DNA of 64,000 nucleotides from Salinisphaera sp049568105 (GTDB taxonomy: Bacteria; Pseudomonadota; Gammaproteobacteria; Nevskiales; Salinisphaeraceae): assembly GCF_049568105.1 (NCBI RefSeq), contig NZ_CP145335.1:3162001-3226000 (forward strand), written 5' to 3'. The translations under genes and the position numbers were made by a program. Position 1 is the stretch's first letter, and the number at the start of each line of letters is the position of its first letter. This document shows positions 46,224 to 55,509 of this stretch, in pieces. The notes under the pieces were generated by a model. It had not been told where the DNA came from, made no database searches, and was given only the letters and a program-made list of their open reading frames with translations.

Positions 46224-46430
46224 ATGAGTTCAAAACCGACTGCCCCCTGCCCGCAATGCGGCGAGCCCAGCGATATGAGCCCGAACAATCGGTATCGCCC
46301 CTTTTGCTCGCGTCGCTGTAAATTGATCGATCTCGGCGACTGGCTCGACGAGAGCCACCGAATCCCCGACCCGAGTGGCTCGGCCGGCACCCCAAACTGG
46401 GCCGACGGGGACGACGAACCGACGCACTAA
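46224..46430 (+). CDS. yacG: DNA gyrase inhibitor YacG
   Basis: 68 residues with the four-cysteine zinc finger CPQCG and FCSRRCKLIDLGDWLDE that blocks DNA gyrase in the E. coli protein. Follows zapD by 22 bases. The acidic C-terminal tail resembles the part that contacts GyrB. Confidence 0.93.
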   Translation: MSSKPTAPCPQCGEPSDMSPNNRYRPFCSRRCKLIDLGDWLDESHRIPDPSGSAGTPNWADGDDEPTH

Positions 46431-46771
46431 CGCCAGCGGGTGTACCCCACGACGCCGCAGCCAACGCGCCGGCGTCTTCGGATTGGGCCGCCTATGCCCA
46501 ATCAACCATGACCAGCCTCTGGCATGGTGAGTTTTGATCTTGGTCCCCCCAGAGCCGGCGGCCTGCGCCCAGCAGCCGGGCGCGGGCTCTCGTTCGAACG
46601 ACCCATCACCAGACTCGAGAAAGCTGCTGCAGCACGCTTGAGCACGGTTTGACCGCTCCGGCATAAGGCCGCGGGCCACCAAACGCAAATATCCCGGGAA
46701 CGCACGAGTCGATGCGAGCTGCCCCCGAGCATGCGGGCCGACGGGCCCGTTCGAGGTCAGCGATCTAGTGC
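46431..46771. other. Intergenic region, no gene seen
   Basis: 341 bases between the convergent yacG and mutT. It holds a weak hairpin (GACGCCG 46451-46457 / CGGCGTC 46470-46476) that may end the yacG transcript. Open frames on the minus strand overlap yacG and show no family features; no tRNA or repeat was found. Confidence 0.5.
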
Positions 46772-47752
46772 TTAGATACTGCGTCGCTGGCCGCGCGAGC
46801 CCTTGCCGACCGGCCAGAGCCCGGTGATCGCCGCAACGCCTTGGGCGTTGTGGGCGATAGCATCCTCGGCGTCGTCCGGGCCGAGACCGCCCAGCGCATA
46901 AACCGGCAGCGCCAGTTCGCTGCGTTCGTTTTCGAAGCCGGGCCAGCCCAACGGGCTTGCCTCGGGATGGCTGGTCGTCACCGCGACCGGCGACAGAGTC
47001 GCGAAATCGGCGCCCGCCTCGACCGCAGCCGTAAGCTCGGCAGCATTATGGGCCGAGACCACGAACCAGTGCTGGCTGGAGACCGGCCGGCCGCCGGCCC
47101 GTTCCAGTTGATCGACCGACCAATGTAGGCCGGCTGCCCCGAGCGCATCGACCATATCGGTATCGCGGTCGAGCAGCACGGCGGTCTCATGGATGCGTGC
47201 GAGCTCGATCACCCGCTCTGCCAGGCGTGCATACTCGGTATCCGTCAGCGCCGGATCGCGCAGCCGCAGCAAACGCGTACCGTTGGCCAGGGCTTGGTCC
47301 AGGCCTTCGAACCAGTCGATCTCGCCATAATCCATGATCCCTGGTGTGATCAGATACTGACGTGGCAGCGCCAGCGCAGCCAATATCACGTCGGTCGCCG
47401 GCAACAGGCTCACGTCATCGAGTTCCGCGGCCGACGCCCAGCGTATTGCTTGGCCTTCGCGGCCGCCGGGCGTGCCTGTCCAGTCATGGATACGCCAGAC
47501 GTGCAGGCGTACCGGCCTGGGACCGCGGTCATGACAGAACCGAATCAGCGGCGCCCCGTGCAGATCGGTCACCCCGATCTCTTCGGCGAGCTCCCGGGTC
47601 AGGCAGTCGAAAATCGACTCGCCCTGTTCCTGCTTGCCGCCCGGGAATTCCCAGTAGCCAGCGCCCGGCGTATCCGGTCGCCGCTGGGCGATCAATAGCC
47701 GGCCCTGGCTATCGACCAGTACTCCAACGGCGATATCCAGCGGTGTATCCAT
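46772..47752 (-). CDS. mutT: Nudix hydrolase MutT fused to thiamine-phosphate-synthase-like domain
   Basis: 326 residues. N-terminal Nudix domain (1-130) with the box GGKQEQGESIFDCLTRELAE extending to EIGV, which hydrolyses 8-oxo-dGTP; C-terminal TIM-barrel TMP-synthase-like domain (about 145-320, LLRLRDPALTDTEYARLAERV, GADFATLSPVAVT, VYALGGLGPDDA). This fusion is common in gammaproteobacteria and the second domain's substrate is unproven. ATG 47752 lies one base after the argJ stop. Confidence 0.92.
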   Translation of the reverse strand: MDTPLDIAVGVLVDSQGRLLIAQRRPDTPGAGYWEFPGGKQEQGESIFDCLTRELAEEIGVTDLHGAPLIRFCHDRGPRPVRLHVWRIHDWTGTPGGREGQAIRWASAAELDDVSLLPATDVILAALALPRQYLITPGIMDYGEIDWFEGLDQALANGTRLLRLRDPALTDTEYARLAERVIELARIHETAVLLDRDTDMVDALGAAGLHWSVDQLERAGGRPVSSQHWFVVSAHNAAELTAAVEAGADFATLSPVAVTTSHPEASPLGWPGFENERSELALPVYALGGLGPDDAEDAIAHNAQGVAAITGLWPVGKGSRGQRRSI

Positions 47753-47753
47753 A

Positions 47754-48965
47754 TCAGCTGCGATATTCGGCATTGATGCGGACATAGTCGTAGGACAGAT
47801 CCGAGGTCCAGACCGTGGTCGCCGCGTCGCCGCGCCCCAGGCCGATATGTATCGTGAATTCCGGTTGAGCCATCACTGCCGCGCCGTCCTCCTCACGATA
47901 ATCCGCCCGCGGCTGGCCGCCGGACACGATCGCCACCTCATCAAGCGCGATATCGACCCCGGCGATATCCAAGGCCTCGACCGGCGCGCGCCCCACGGCA
48001 GCCAGAATCCGCCCCCAGTTAGGGTCGCCCGCGAAGGCCGCAGTCTTAAATAACGGCGAATGGGCGACCGTGAACGCCACGGCGCGGGCTTCATCGATGC
48101 TCGCCGCACCGCTGACCGCCAGGCTCATGAAGCGGGTTGCACCTTCGGCATCGCGCACGATCGCACAGGCAAGTTCACGCATCAGCTCGGTCAAGGCCTC
48201 GACAAACGCCGGCCACTGCGCATGCTCGCGGGTCAACGCCACCCCGGCGCCAGTGGCGCAGAGCATCGCGGCATCGTTAGTCGAGGTGTCGCCGTCGACC
48301 GTGATGCTGTTGAACGACGCCGCATTGGCCGTACGCAGCGCCTGATCCAGATCCGCTGCCGGAATCGCCGCATCGGTGGCCAGGAAGGCCAGCATGGTCG
48401 CCATGTTCGGGCAAATCATGCCCGAGCCTTTCGAGATGCCGGTCAACGTTACGGTCTGGCCATCGATGGCCAGCGTTCGCGATCCGCCCTTGGGCACCGT
48501 GTCGGTGGTCATGATCGCGCGCGCAGCCCCCAGCCAGCCCTGGGCATCGAGGCCGCCGGCCAACGTATCGATCGCGGGCACGATGCGTTCCATCGGCAAC
48601 GCCTGGCCGATCACACCGGTCGAAAACGGCAGTATCTGCTCTGGATCCAGGTCGAGCGCACGCGCGGCTGCGGCACAGCACTGCCGGGCGTCAGCATCAC
48701 CGGCATCACCGGTACCGGCATTCGCGTTGCCACTATTGATCAACAGCGCCCGTGGCGCCCGAGCCGCCAAGTGCTGCTTAGCCACTATCACTGGGGCCGC
48801 GGCAAAAACGTTGCGCGTAAACACACCAGCGACCGTCGCCCCGGGGTCCAACACCAGCAACGCTATGTCGTCGTCACCGGGCTTTTTGATCGCCGCATCG
48901 GCACAGGCCCAGCGCGCACCGGCTACGGCCAGCAACCGCTCGGGCGCTTTCAAATTGACCGCCAT
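47754..48965 (-). CDS. argJ: Glutamate N-acetyltransferase / ornithine acetyltransferase ArgJ
   Basis: 403 residues. Self-cleaving enzyme that recycles the acetyl group of acetylornithine onto glutamate in arginine synthesis (bifunctional forms also use acetyl-CoA). The autoproteolysis site is the threonine in GMICPNMATMLAFLATDAA near residue 187; STNDAAMLCATG and the C-terminal NAEYRS end are family-typical. Located 67 bases after secA, as in related genera. Confidence 0.95.
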   Translation of the reverse strand: MAVNLKAPERLLAVAGARWACADAAIKKPGDDDIALLVLDPGATVAGVFTRNVFAAAPVIVAKQHLAARAPRALLINSGNANAGTGDAGDADARQCCAAAARALDLDPEQILPFSTGVIGQALPMERIVPAIDTLAGGLDAQGWLGAARAIMTTDTVPKGGSRTLAIDGQTVTLTGISKGSGMICPNMATMLAFLATDAAIPAADLDQALRTANAASFNSITVDGDTSTNDAAMLCATGAGVALTREHAQWPAFVEALTELMRELACAIVRDAEGATRFMSLAVSGAASIDEARAVAFTVAHSPLFKTAAFAGDPNWGRILAAVGRAPVEALDIAGVDIALDEVAIVSGGQPRADYREEDGAAVMAQPEFTIHIGLGRGDAATTVWTSDLSYDYVRINAEYRS

Positions 48966-49032
48966 GAGCTATCGATTCCTTTGAGACTGACCGCGAACCG
49001 GCATCGGACGGTACACGGATCGGTGTTCTGGA

Positions 49033-51837
49033 TCAGGCATCCCGTCCATGGCAATGCTTGAATTTCTTGCCCGAGCCACAGGGGCAGGATTCGTTGCGCC
49101 CGATCTTACGGCCGTCGCGCACGAAGGTCTCCGGCCGGACTTCGACATCGTCACCGGCCGCCGGCCCGGAGCCAACCGGCTGGCCCGGCCCCGGCAGATT
49201 CGCCTGGGCGGCCTGCTCGGGAGCCACTTCCGCGCCTTCGCTTTCGGCACCGGGCTGCGCGACCGCCTGTTCCGCAGCCGAGGCCGCATCCTCGTGCTGG
49301 AACTGCATGTCTTCCATCTGGCGCCGGCGATCTTCGCGGGCCTCTTCAGTGATCTGGTTATCGATACGGCCCCGCGCCAACACGGTCACGGCCTCGTGCT
49401 TCAAGCGCGAGAGCATATTGTTGAACATCTCGAAGGCTTCACGCTTGTACTCGTTCTTTGGATCCTTCTGAGCATAGCCGCGCAAATGGATGCCCTTGCG
49501 CAGGTAGTCCATCGCCGCCAAGTGCTCGCGCCAGAGCGAATCCAGGACTTGCAGTACGACCGCCTTCTCGATCTGGGCCATGTTTTCGGCCCCGGCGGCC
49601 TCGCGTTTTTCTTCATAGGTGGTCTTGAGCTCGGCCGCGATCCGCTCGCGCAGGCCTTCTTCGTCGAGCTGGTCTTCTTCATCCAGCCATTTCTGAATCG
49701 GCAGCTCGGAGCCGAAATCGCGCTCGATCGCCTGCTCGAGGCCTTCGACGTCCCACTGCTCTTCGAGGCTGGCGCGCGGGATGTATTCCGAGATCGCCTC
49801 GTCGACCACATCGGTCCAGATATTTTCGACCAACTCCGAGATGCTGTCGGAGTCCATGATTTCGTTGCGCTGCTCGTAGACGACCTGGCGCTGATCATTG
49901 GCGACGTTGTCGTATTCCAGCAGCTGCTTGCGGATATCGAAGTGGTGGCGCTCGACTTTCTGCTGAGCGTTCTCGATCGCCCGGGTCACCCATTTATGCT
50001 CGATCGCCTCGCCTTCTTCCAGGCCGAGGTTCTGCAGCATCGAACGCAGCCGCGGTGGCGTAAAGATACGCATCAGACTGTCTTCGAGCGACAGATAGAA
50101 CCGCGAGGCCCCCGGATCGCCCTGGCGGCCAGAGCGCCCGCGCAGCTGGTTGTCGACGCGCCGCGATTCGTGACGTTCGGAGCCGATCACCAGTAGACCG
50201 CCGGATTCCAGTACCGCGTCGTGGGTCTTATGCCATTCGTCGAGAATCCGCTGCCGGCCGGCTTCGTCGCCTTCCTCGAGGGCCTCGAGCGCTTCCTCGA
50301 CGTTGCCGCCGAGCACAATGTCGGTACCGCGGCCGGCCATGTTGGTCGCGATCGTGACCGCCCCCGGCCGGCCGGCCTGGGCGATGATTTCGGCTTCGCG
50401 CTCGTGCTGCTTGGCGTTAAGCACTTCGTGACGGATACCGCGCTGGCGCAGCAGCTGGGCCAGCACTTCCGAAGCTTCGATCGAGGCCGTGCCGATCAGT
50501 ACCGGCTGGCCGGTCTGGCTGGCCGTAACCGCCTCGTTGGCGATCGCCTCGAACTTCTCGCGGCCGGTCATATAGATCTGATCGGGCAGATCCTTGCGCT
50601 GCAGCGGCCGGTTGGTGGGAATGACCACCACTTCCAGTTCATAGATCGACTGGAACTCAAAGGCCTCGGTATCGGCGGTGCCGGTCATGCCGGCGAGCTT
50701 GTTATACAGCCGAAAGAAATTCTGGAAGGTGATCGACGCCAGGGTTTGGTTTTCTTTCTGGATCGGCACCCCTTCCTTGGCTTCGATCGCCTGGTGCAGG
50801 CCGTCCGACCAGCGCCGGCCGGGCATAGTCCGACCGGTGAATTCGTCGACGATGACCACTTCACCGTCGGCGATGATGTATTCGATGTTCTTGGTATACA
50901 ACGCATGTGCGCGCAGCGCTGCGTTCATATGGTGCATGAGCGCAACGTTGTTGGCGTCGTAGAGCGACTCGTCTTCGGCCAACAGACCGGCTTCGCGCAT
51001 CAACGCCTCGACCTTCTGATGGCCGTCCTCGGTCAGATGCACCTGCTTGCTTTTCTCTTCCTTGGCGTAATCGCCCGGCCCCTCTTCTTCTTCTTGCTCG
51101 GTGAGATGCGTGACCAGCTTGTCCACGCGCTGCGAGGTCTCAGGATCATCATCGGTCGGCCCGGAGATGATCAGCGGCGTCCGGGCCTCATCGATCAGGA
51201 TCGAGTCGACCTCGTCGATGATGCAGTAGTTGAGCTTGCGCTGGACTCGGTCCTCCGGGGTAAAGGCCATGTTGTCGCGCAGATAATCGAAGCCGAACTC
51301 GTTGTTCGTGCCATAGGTGATATCGCAGGCGTAGGCCGCACGCTTGGCCTCGGTATCCTGGCCCGAAAAAATCGTGCCCACGGTTAGACCCAGAAAGCGA
51401 TACAGCCGGCCCATCCAGTCGGCATCGCGCGAGGCCAGATAGTCGTTCACCGTAATAATGTGCACGCCCTTGGCTTCCAGAGCGTTGAGATAGGTCGTGA
51501 GGGTCGCGACCAGAGTCTTGCCCTCACCGGTCTTCATCTCGGCGATCTTGCCGTGGTGCAGTACCTGACCGCCGACCAGCTGTACATCGAAGTGGCGCAT
51601 GCCGAGCACCCGTTTGGCGCCCTCGCGCACCACGGCGAAAGCATCCTCGAGCAGGTCGTCCAGGGTCGCACCATCGGCCAGTCGCTGGCGGAACTCCTCG
51701 GTCTTGGCGGTCAGCTGTTCGTCGGTAAGCGCCTCGAACTCGGCCTCTCGGGCGTTGATCGCATCCACGACCTTATGCATGCGCTTGACGACGCGCTGGT
51801 TGCGGCTACCGATCAGTTTGGTCAGGAAATTGCTCAT
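49033..51837 (-). CDS. secA: Preprotein translocase ATPase SecA
   Basis: 934 residues; motor of Sec-dependent export. Walker A MKTGEGKTLVATL near 102, DEVDSILIDEAR (Walker B), second nucleotide fold with MAGRGTDIVLGG, and a C-terminal SEC-C zinc motif CPCGSGKKFKHCHG. The linker before the zinc motif is acidic and Gln-rich. Divergent from dciA across 200 bases. Confidence 0.98.
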   Translation of the reverse strand: MSNFLTKLIGSRNQRVVKRMHKVVDAINAREAEFEALTDEQLTAKTEEFRQRLADGATLDDLLEDAFAVVREGAKRVLGMRHFDVQLVGGQVLHHGKIAEMKTGEGKTLVATLTTYLNALEAKGVHIITVNDYLASRDADWMGRLYRFLGLTVGTIFSGQDTEAKRAAYACDITYGTNNEFGFDYLRDNMAFTPEDRVQRKLNYCIIDEVDSILIDEARTPLIISGPTDDDPETSQRVDKLVTHLTEQEEEEGPGDYAKEEKSKQVHLTEDGHQKVEALMREAGLLAEDESLYDANNVALMHHMNAALRAHALYTKNIEYIIADGEVVIVDEFTGRTMPGRRWSDGLHQAIEAKEGVPIQKENQTLASITFQNFFRLYNKLAGMTGTADTEAFEFQSIYELEVVVIPTNRPLQRKDLPDQIYMTGREKFEAIANEAVTASQTGQPVLIGTASIEASEVLAQLLRQRGIRHEVLNAKQHEREAEIIAQAGRPGAVTIATNMAGRGTDIVLGGNVEEALEALEEGDEAGRQRILDEWHKTHDAVLESGGLLVIGSERHESRRVDNQLRGRSGRQGDPGASRFYLSLEDSLMRIFTPPRLRSMLQNLGLEEGEAIEHKWVTRAIENAQQKVERHHFDIRKQLLEYDNVANDQRQVVYEQRNEIMDSDSISELVENIWTDVVDEAISEYIPRASLEEQWDVEGLEQAIERDFGSELPIQKWLDEEDQLDEEGLRERIAAELKTTYEEKREAAGAENMAQIEKAVVLQVLDSLWREHLAAMDYLRKGIHLRGYAQKDPKNEYKREAFEMFNNMLSRLKHEAVTVLARGRIDNQITEEAREDRRRQMEDMQFQHEDAASAAEQAVAQPGAESEGAEVAPEQAAQANLPGPGQPVGSGPAAGDDVEVRPETFVRDGRKIGRNESCPCGSGKKFKHCHGRDA

Positions 51838-52037
51838 GAACCCTCGTCGTCTGGCCCGACAGGCGGCACGCGGGTCGCCGCCAAAAGCCGGATGATAACG
51901 CAGCCGGTGCAGCGCTTTAAGACACGCTGCCCTACGCCGGGTTGTGAAACCGACTCGCTGGGCGCCCGCGCCGGCGATTCCGAACGGCCTCGAAACTGCT
52001 ACGATGGCAGATCAACGACGCCGTACCAGCTCAGGAC

Positions 52038-52484
52038 ATGGGGTCGACACCTCAATCAATCCAGTCCCTTTTGCATATCGCTGCGCCCGCGATGGCCGAC
52101 ATTCTCGGCCGCGCCCGTTTCCTGGCGCGTATTCGCGCAGCGCTACTGGAGATTCTGCCAGAGGCCGCCGGCTCGCAGATCCAGGTCGCAGCCTACGAGG
52201 ACTACTGTCTGCGCCTACACGTGGCCAATGCCGCCTGGGCCACCCGGCTGCGCTATATGGAAGTTCAGCTGGCGCGCGCGCTGGCCCAGCGCATGCGCCT
52301 GCAGGTCAACCGGATCCAGGTCAAAGTGCGCCCGGTCGGGCTGGGGCCGTTCGAAACCGTGACCCGGCCGCGCCCGATGTCCGAGCGCACCCGCGCTCAT
52401 TTACAGCAGACCGCCGGTTATATCGACGATCGCGCGCTAGCTAACGCGCTACGCCGGCTGGCGGACGCCGGCCGGGCCGAGTAG
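52038..52484 (+). CDS. dciA: DciA-type helicase loader (DUF721)
   Basis: 148 residues. The conserved core is VAAYEDYCLRLHVANAAWATRLRYME (about 57-80 region), a KH-like fold that loads DnaB helicase in bacteria lacking DnaC. The N-terminal SIQSLLHIAAPAMADILGRAR helix also fits the family, so start 52038 is kept although its ribosome-binding site is weak. Adjoins secA divergently, as in other gammaproteobacteria. Confidence 0.85.
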   Translation: MGSTPQSIQSLLHIAAPAMADILGRARFLARIRAALLEILPEAAGSQIQVAAYEDYCLRLHVANAAWATRLRYMEVQLARALAQRMRLQVNRIQVKVRPVGLGPFETVTRPRPMSERTRAHLQQTAGYIDDRALANALRRLADAGRAE

Positions 52485-52489
52485 CCAAC

Positions 52490-54202
52490 TCAGGCGCTGG
52501 CGCGAGCCGGTGCCTCATCGACCCGCGCAGTGCCCTGTTCCAGTCGATAGACATGATCCGAGCGCTCGGTCAGCGCCGAGCGATGGGATACCGCCAGCAC
52601 CGTATAGTCGTCACCCAGGGCCCGCAGAGTGGCGCTGACCGCGGCCTCGGTTTCCGGATCCAGCGCGCTGGTCGCCTCGTCTAAGATCAGCAGACGGGGC
52701 TTGTGCACTAGCGCCCGGGCGATGACGATCCGCTGGCGCTGGCCGCCGGACAGCCGCCCGCCGTGTTCGCCGACGTTGGTATGAATGCCGTCTTGCATCT
52801 GGGATACGAAATCCCAAGCCCCGGCCTGCTCAAGCGCAGCGATCGCGGCGTCTTCGGACAGATCGGCATCGCCGACCACGACGTTGTTGTAGATCGTGTC
52901 GTGCAGCAGAACGGTATCCTGGGGCACATAGCCGATCATTGCCCGCCAGGCTCGGATATCGATCTCGTCGATCGGCACGCCATCGATCAGAATACGCCCG
53001 GTATCGGCCCGCAGCAGACCGATGATCAGATCCACGAGCGTGGTCTTGCCCGCCCCAGAAAAACCGATCAGCGTGGTGAACTCGCCGGCGGGGATCTCGA
53101 TATTCACGTCGCGCAGTACGTTGCGGCCCTCATAACCGAACTGAACGTCCTTGATCTGCACGCCTTGGTCCAGACTGGGCTGGCGATCGCCGAAGGCGCT
53201 CTCGCGCGCCGCCCGCGCCTCTTCGATCTGTTCGTTCATCGCCCAGTAGAAGGCCTCGCGAGAAGCCAACTTCTGATATTCCTGCTGGACCTTGCTCAGA
53301 CGTGTGAGCATGCGGGCGAGCACGATGGTCAGGACCATGATCTCGGACAGCCGCAGATCCCAGACCAGCAGCGAAGCCGCCACGCCGACGATCAGCACCA
53401 CGCCGATCAGCAGTTCCTGGAGCGCCTTGAGCGATTCCTGGGCCAAAACTCGAATACGCAGCGCGTTGTTCAGATCCTGGGTCTGGCGCTCGAGCATGCG
53501 ATCGATCTGGCCTTCGCGGGCCATCGACTTGAGCGGCTTGAGCGAGGCCAGCGAGTCGGTTAACAACGCCATGAGCTGCTGAAAGGAATTCTTCTGGCGC
53601 CCGCCGGCCTCGCGTGAAATCGAGACCATGATCTTGAGCAGGCCAAAGATGCCCACGCCAACGCCCACCGCCAGGGCTGCGATCTTCCAGTTGATCAACA
53701 GCGCGACCAGCAAGAACACGGTCGACTGGGAGGCCAGCGCGGCCAGATTGGCCATGCTCTGGAACGCCTCGGCGCTGTTCGTGGCCTCGGTGGAGATCGT
53801 GTTAGACAGCTTGCCAGTGCGCTGGCTCAAAAAATATTCCCAGCGCGAGGACGATAACGCCCGCAGAAAGTTCAATCGCCCGTCGGTGGCGATCGCCGCG
53901 ACCGTGTACCCCACCTGGCGATAGGCCAGCAGGGTTAGCGCGGCCTTGAACACTAAACCCACGACCACGATCCCCATCATCGTGCCGATGGTGGGATTGA
54001 TCGACAGCCAGTTCAGACTCTCGCTTAGAAAATCCGATGTTTCGTGGCTGACCAGTCCGGAACTGCTATCGGTCGCGATGGTCAGAATCGGCAACAGCGT
54101 CGATAGACTGAGGCCCTCGGCGACACTGGCCACCACCAGGCTGATCCATACAATCAGACACTGCAGCGGATAACGATGGAAAAAAGCTTTTATCAGTTGC
54201 AC
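52490..54202 (-). CDS. MsbA-type ABC exporter (glycolipid/oligosaccharide)
   Basis: 570 residues: six-helix membrane domain (about 10-310) and ATPase domain with Walker A GFSGAGKTT, signature LSGGQRQR, Walker B LLILDEATSALD. Fused half-transporter of the MsbA/PglK type, likely flipping a lipid-linked sugar or lipid. The start is GTG 54202, 22 bases below a TATAAT -10; the frame remains open upstream but this would overlap the divergent GT gene. It borders the glycan gene island, which supports a surface-glycan substrate. The stop is five bases from the convergent dciA stop. Confidence 0.85.
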   Translation of the reverse strand: MQLIKAFFHRYPLQCLIVWISLVVASVAEGLSLSTLLPILTIATDSSSGLVSHETSDFLSESLNWLSINPTIGTMMGIVVVGLVFKAALTLLAYRQVGYTVAAIATDGRLNFLRALSSSRWEYFLSQRTGKLSNTISTEATNSAEAFQSMANLAALASQSTVFLLVALLINWKIAALAVGVGVGIFGLLKIMVSISREAGGRQKNSFQQLMALLTDSLASLKPLKSMAREGQIDRMLERQTQDLNNALRIRVLAQESLKALQELLIGVVLIVGVAASLLVWDLRLSEIMVLTIVLARMLTRLSKVQQEYQKLASREAFYWAMNEQIEEARAARESAFGDRQPSLDQGVQIKDVQFGYEGRNVLRDVNIEIPAGEFTTLIGFSGAGKTTLVDLIIGLLRADTGRILIDGVPIDEIDIRAWRAMIGYVPQDTVLLHDTIYNNVVVGDADLSEDAAIAALEQAGAWDFVSQMQDGIHTNVGEHGGRLSGGQRQRIVIARALVHKPRLLILDEATSALDPETEAAVSATLRALGDDYTVLAVSHRSALTERSDHVYRLEQGTARVDEAPARASA

Positions 54203-54230
54203 GCGGTCAGCTCGTCGGTCGCTGGCTTGT

Positions 54231-54236
54231 ATTATA
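54231..54236 (-). promoter_or_regulatory. TATAAT -10 box of the ABC exporter gene
   Basis: A perfect TATAAT on the minus strand in the divergent 144-base region before the exporter; no good -35 is seen 16-18 bp upstream. It sets the GTG 54202 start. Confidence 0.5.
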
Positions 54237-54346
54237 CAGGCATTGACGGCCCAGCCGCCCCATGGGACTGCCCGATCGACAGCGCAGCGGGTTATCCTAG
54301 CGTGTTTTGACCGCCGGCGACGATGCCGGCCGACCCGCGAGCCGCC

Positions 54347-55363
54347 ATGGTCCAGATCAGCGTTGTCATTCCTGTCTACAACCGCGCCCGCTTCATCGGC
54401 GCCGCGATCGACAGCATTCTTGCCCAGACGGTCCGCGACCTGGAGTTGATTCTGGTCGACGACGGCTCGACCGACGGCAGCCAGCAAATCATTGAAGGCT
54501 ATGCCGATCCACGTCTGCGCCTGATTAAAAACCCTGATAACCAAGGCATTGCCGCCAGCCGCAACCGCGGTATCGAGGCCGCGAACGGCCGCTATCTGGC
54601 ATTTCTCGACAGCGATGATCGCGCCCTGCCCACGCGGCTACAAAAACAGATCGCTTTTCTAGATGCGCACCCGGACCATGCCGCAGTCGGCAGCTGGATC
54701 CGCTGGATCGACGCCGACGGTCAAAGCCGCGGCAAGACCAAGCGTAAAGCTGCCGACCCCGATCAAATCGCCGCCGAACGACTGTTTCGCTCGAGTATCG
54801 AAAACTCGACCGCCACGGCCCGTACCGAGATTCTACAGGCCTATCCGCATCGCGAGGATTTTCGTCTCGGCTCGGATTACGAGCTCTGGGCCCGCATCAA
54901 CAACGATTACCGGCTCGCGGCGCTGCGTGAAGTGCTGGTCGAACGGCGCCGCCACGATGCCCAGAGCAGCGACGAACACTGGCCGGAGGCCAAACAGTGG
55001 CGATTGGCCGTATTCGCTGCGCAACTCGAGCGTCTCGGCGTGGCCTATACGCCCGAAGACCTCGAGCGCCACTACACCCTGCGCCGAATGCACAAAGAAG
55101 ATTTCGCTCCTGATCATGCGTTTTTGGACTGGGCCGAGACCTGGTTCGAACGGCTGCGCCAAGAGAATACGTGTCGAGCGATGTACCCGGAGCCCGCTTT
55201 TTCGCGCGTACTCGGACTGTTCTGGATCAAAAGCTGCTGGTTCGCGCGCCAGCGCATCGGTCGTGGCCGAGCGCTCGCCCGCTGCATGACCTCGCCGCTA
55301 CGCAGCACGATCGCGCCCGGGCTGCGCGCCGAACTCCAAACCCGACTGCGCCCCGGAGCTTGA
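54347..55363 (+). CDS. Family 2 glycosyltransferase
   Basis: 338 residues. GT-A fold: MVQISVVIPVYNRARF, LILVDDGSTDGS (first acidic site) and LAFLDSDDRALP with the DxD metal motif near 95. The C-terminal third carries a family-typical LGSDYELWARI and charged helices. An ATG at 54323 would add eight residues; 54347 begins directly at the conserved strand. Probably transfers a hexose to a surface glycan; substrate unknown. Confidence 0.85.
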   Translation: MVQISVVIPVYNRARFIGAAIDSILAQTVRDLELILVDDGSTDGSQQIIEGYADPRLRLIKNPDNQGIAASRNRGIEAANGRYLAFLDSDDRALPTRLQKQIAFLDAHPDHAAVGSWIRWIDADGQSRGKTKRKAADPDQIAAERLFRSSIENSTATARTEILQAYPHREDFRLGSDYELWARINNDYRLAALREVLVERRRHDAQSSDEHWPEAKQWRLAVFAAQLERLGVAYTPEDLERHYTLRRMHKEDFAPDHAFLDWAETWFERLRQENTCRAMYPEPAFSRVLGLFWIKSCWFARQRIGRGRALARCMTSPLRSTIAPGLRAELQTRLRPGA

Positions 55364-55509
55364 GCGCTTTCGGGCCGCTTATCCGGCGCTCGAACTCGAC
55401 GGCGTCCCGAGCTCACCGAAAAGACACCTGAGGTGGCGAAACGGTAATGTGACACGTGACGAATCCTGATCGGCTAGGCTTGCTCCGGTATGACTTGGCA
55501 TTCCCGACG

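Noticed and set aside
46230..46688. Minus-strand gene overlapping yacG
   Set aside because: No homology or ribosome-binding site, and it would overlap the whole of yacG.
49048..51387. Large open frames opposite secA
   Set aside because: Complement of a highly conserved gene; composition typical of shadow frames.
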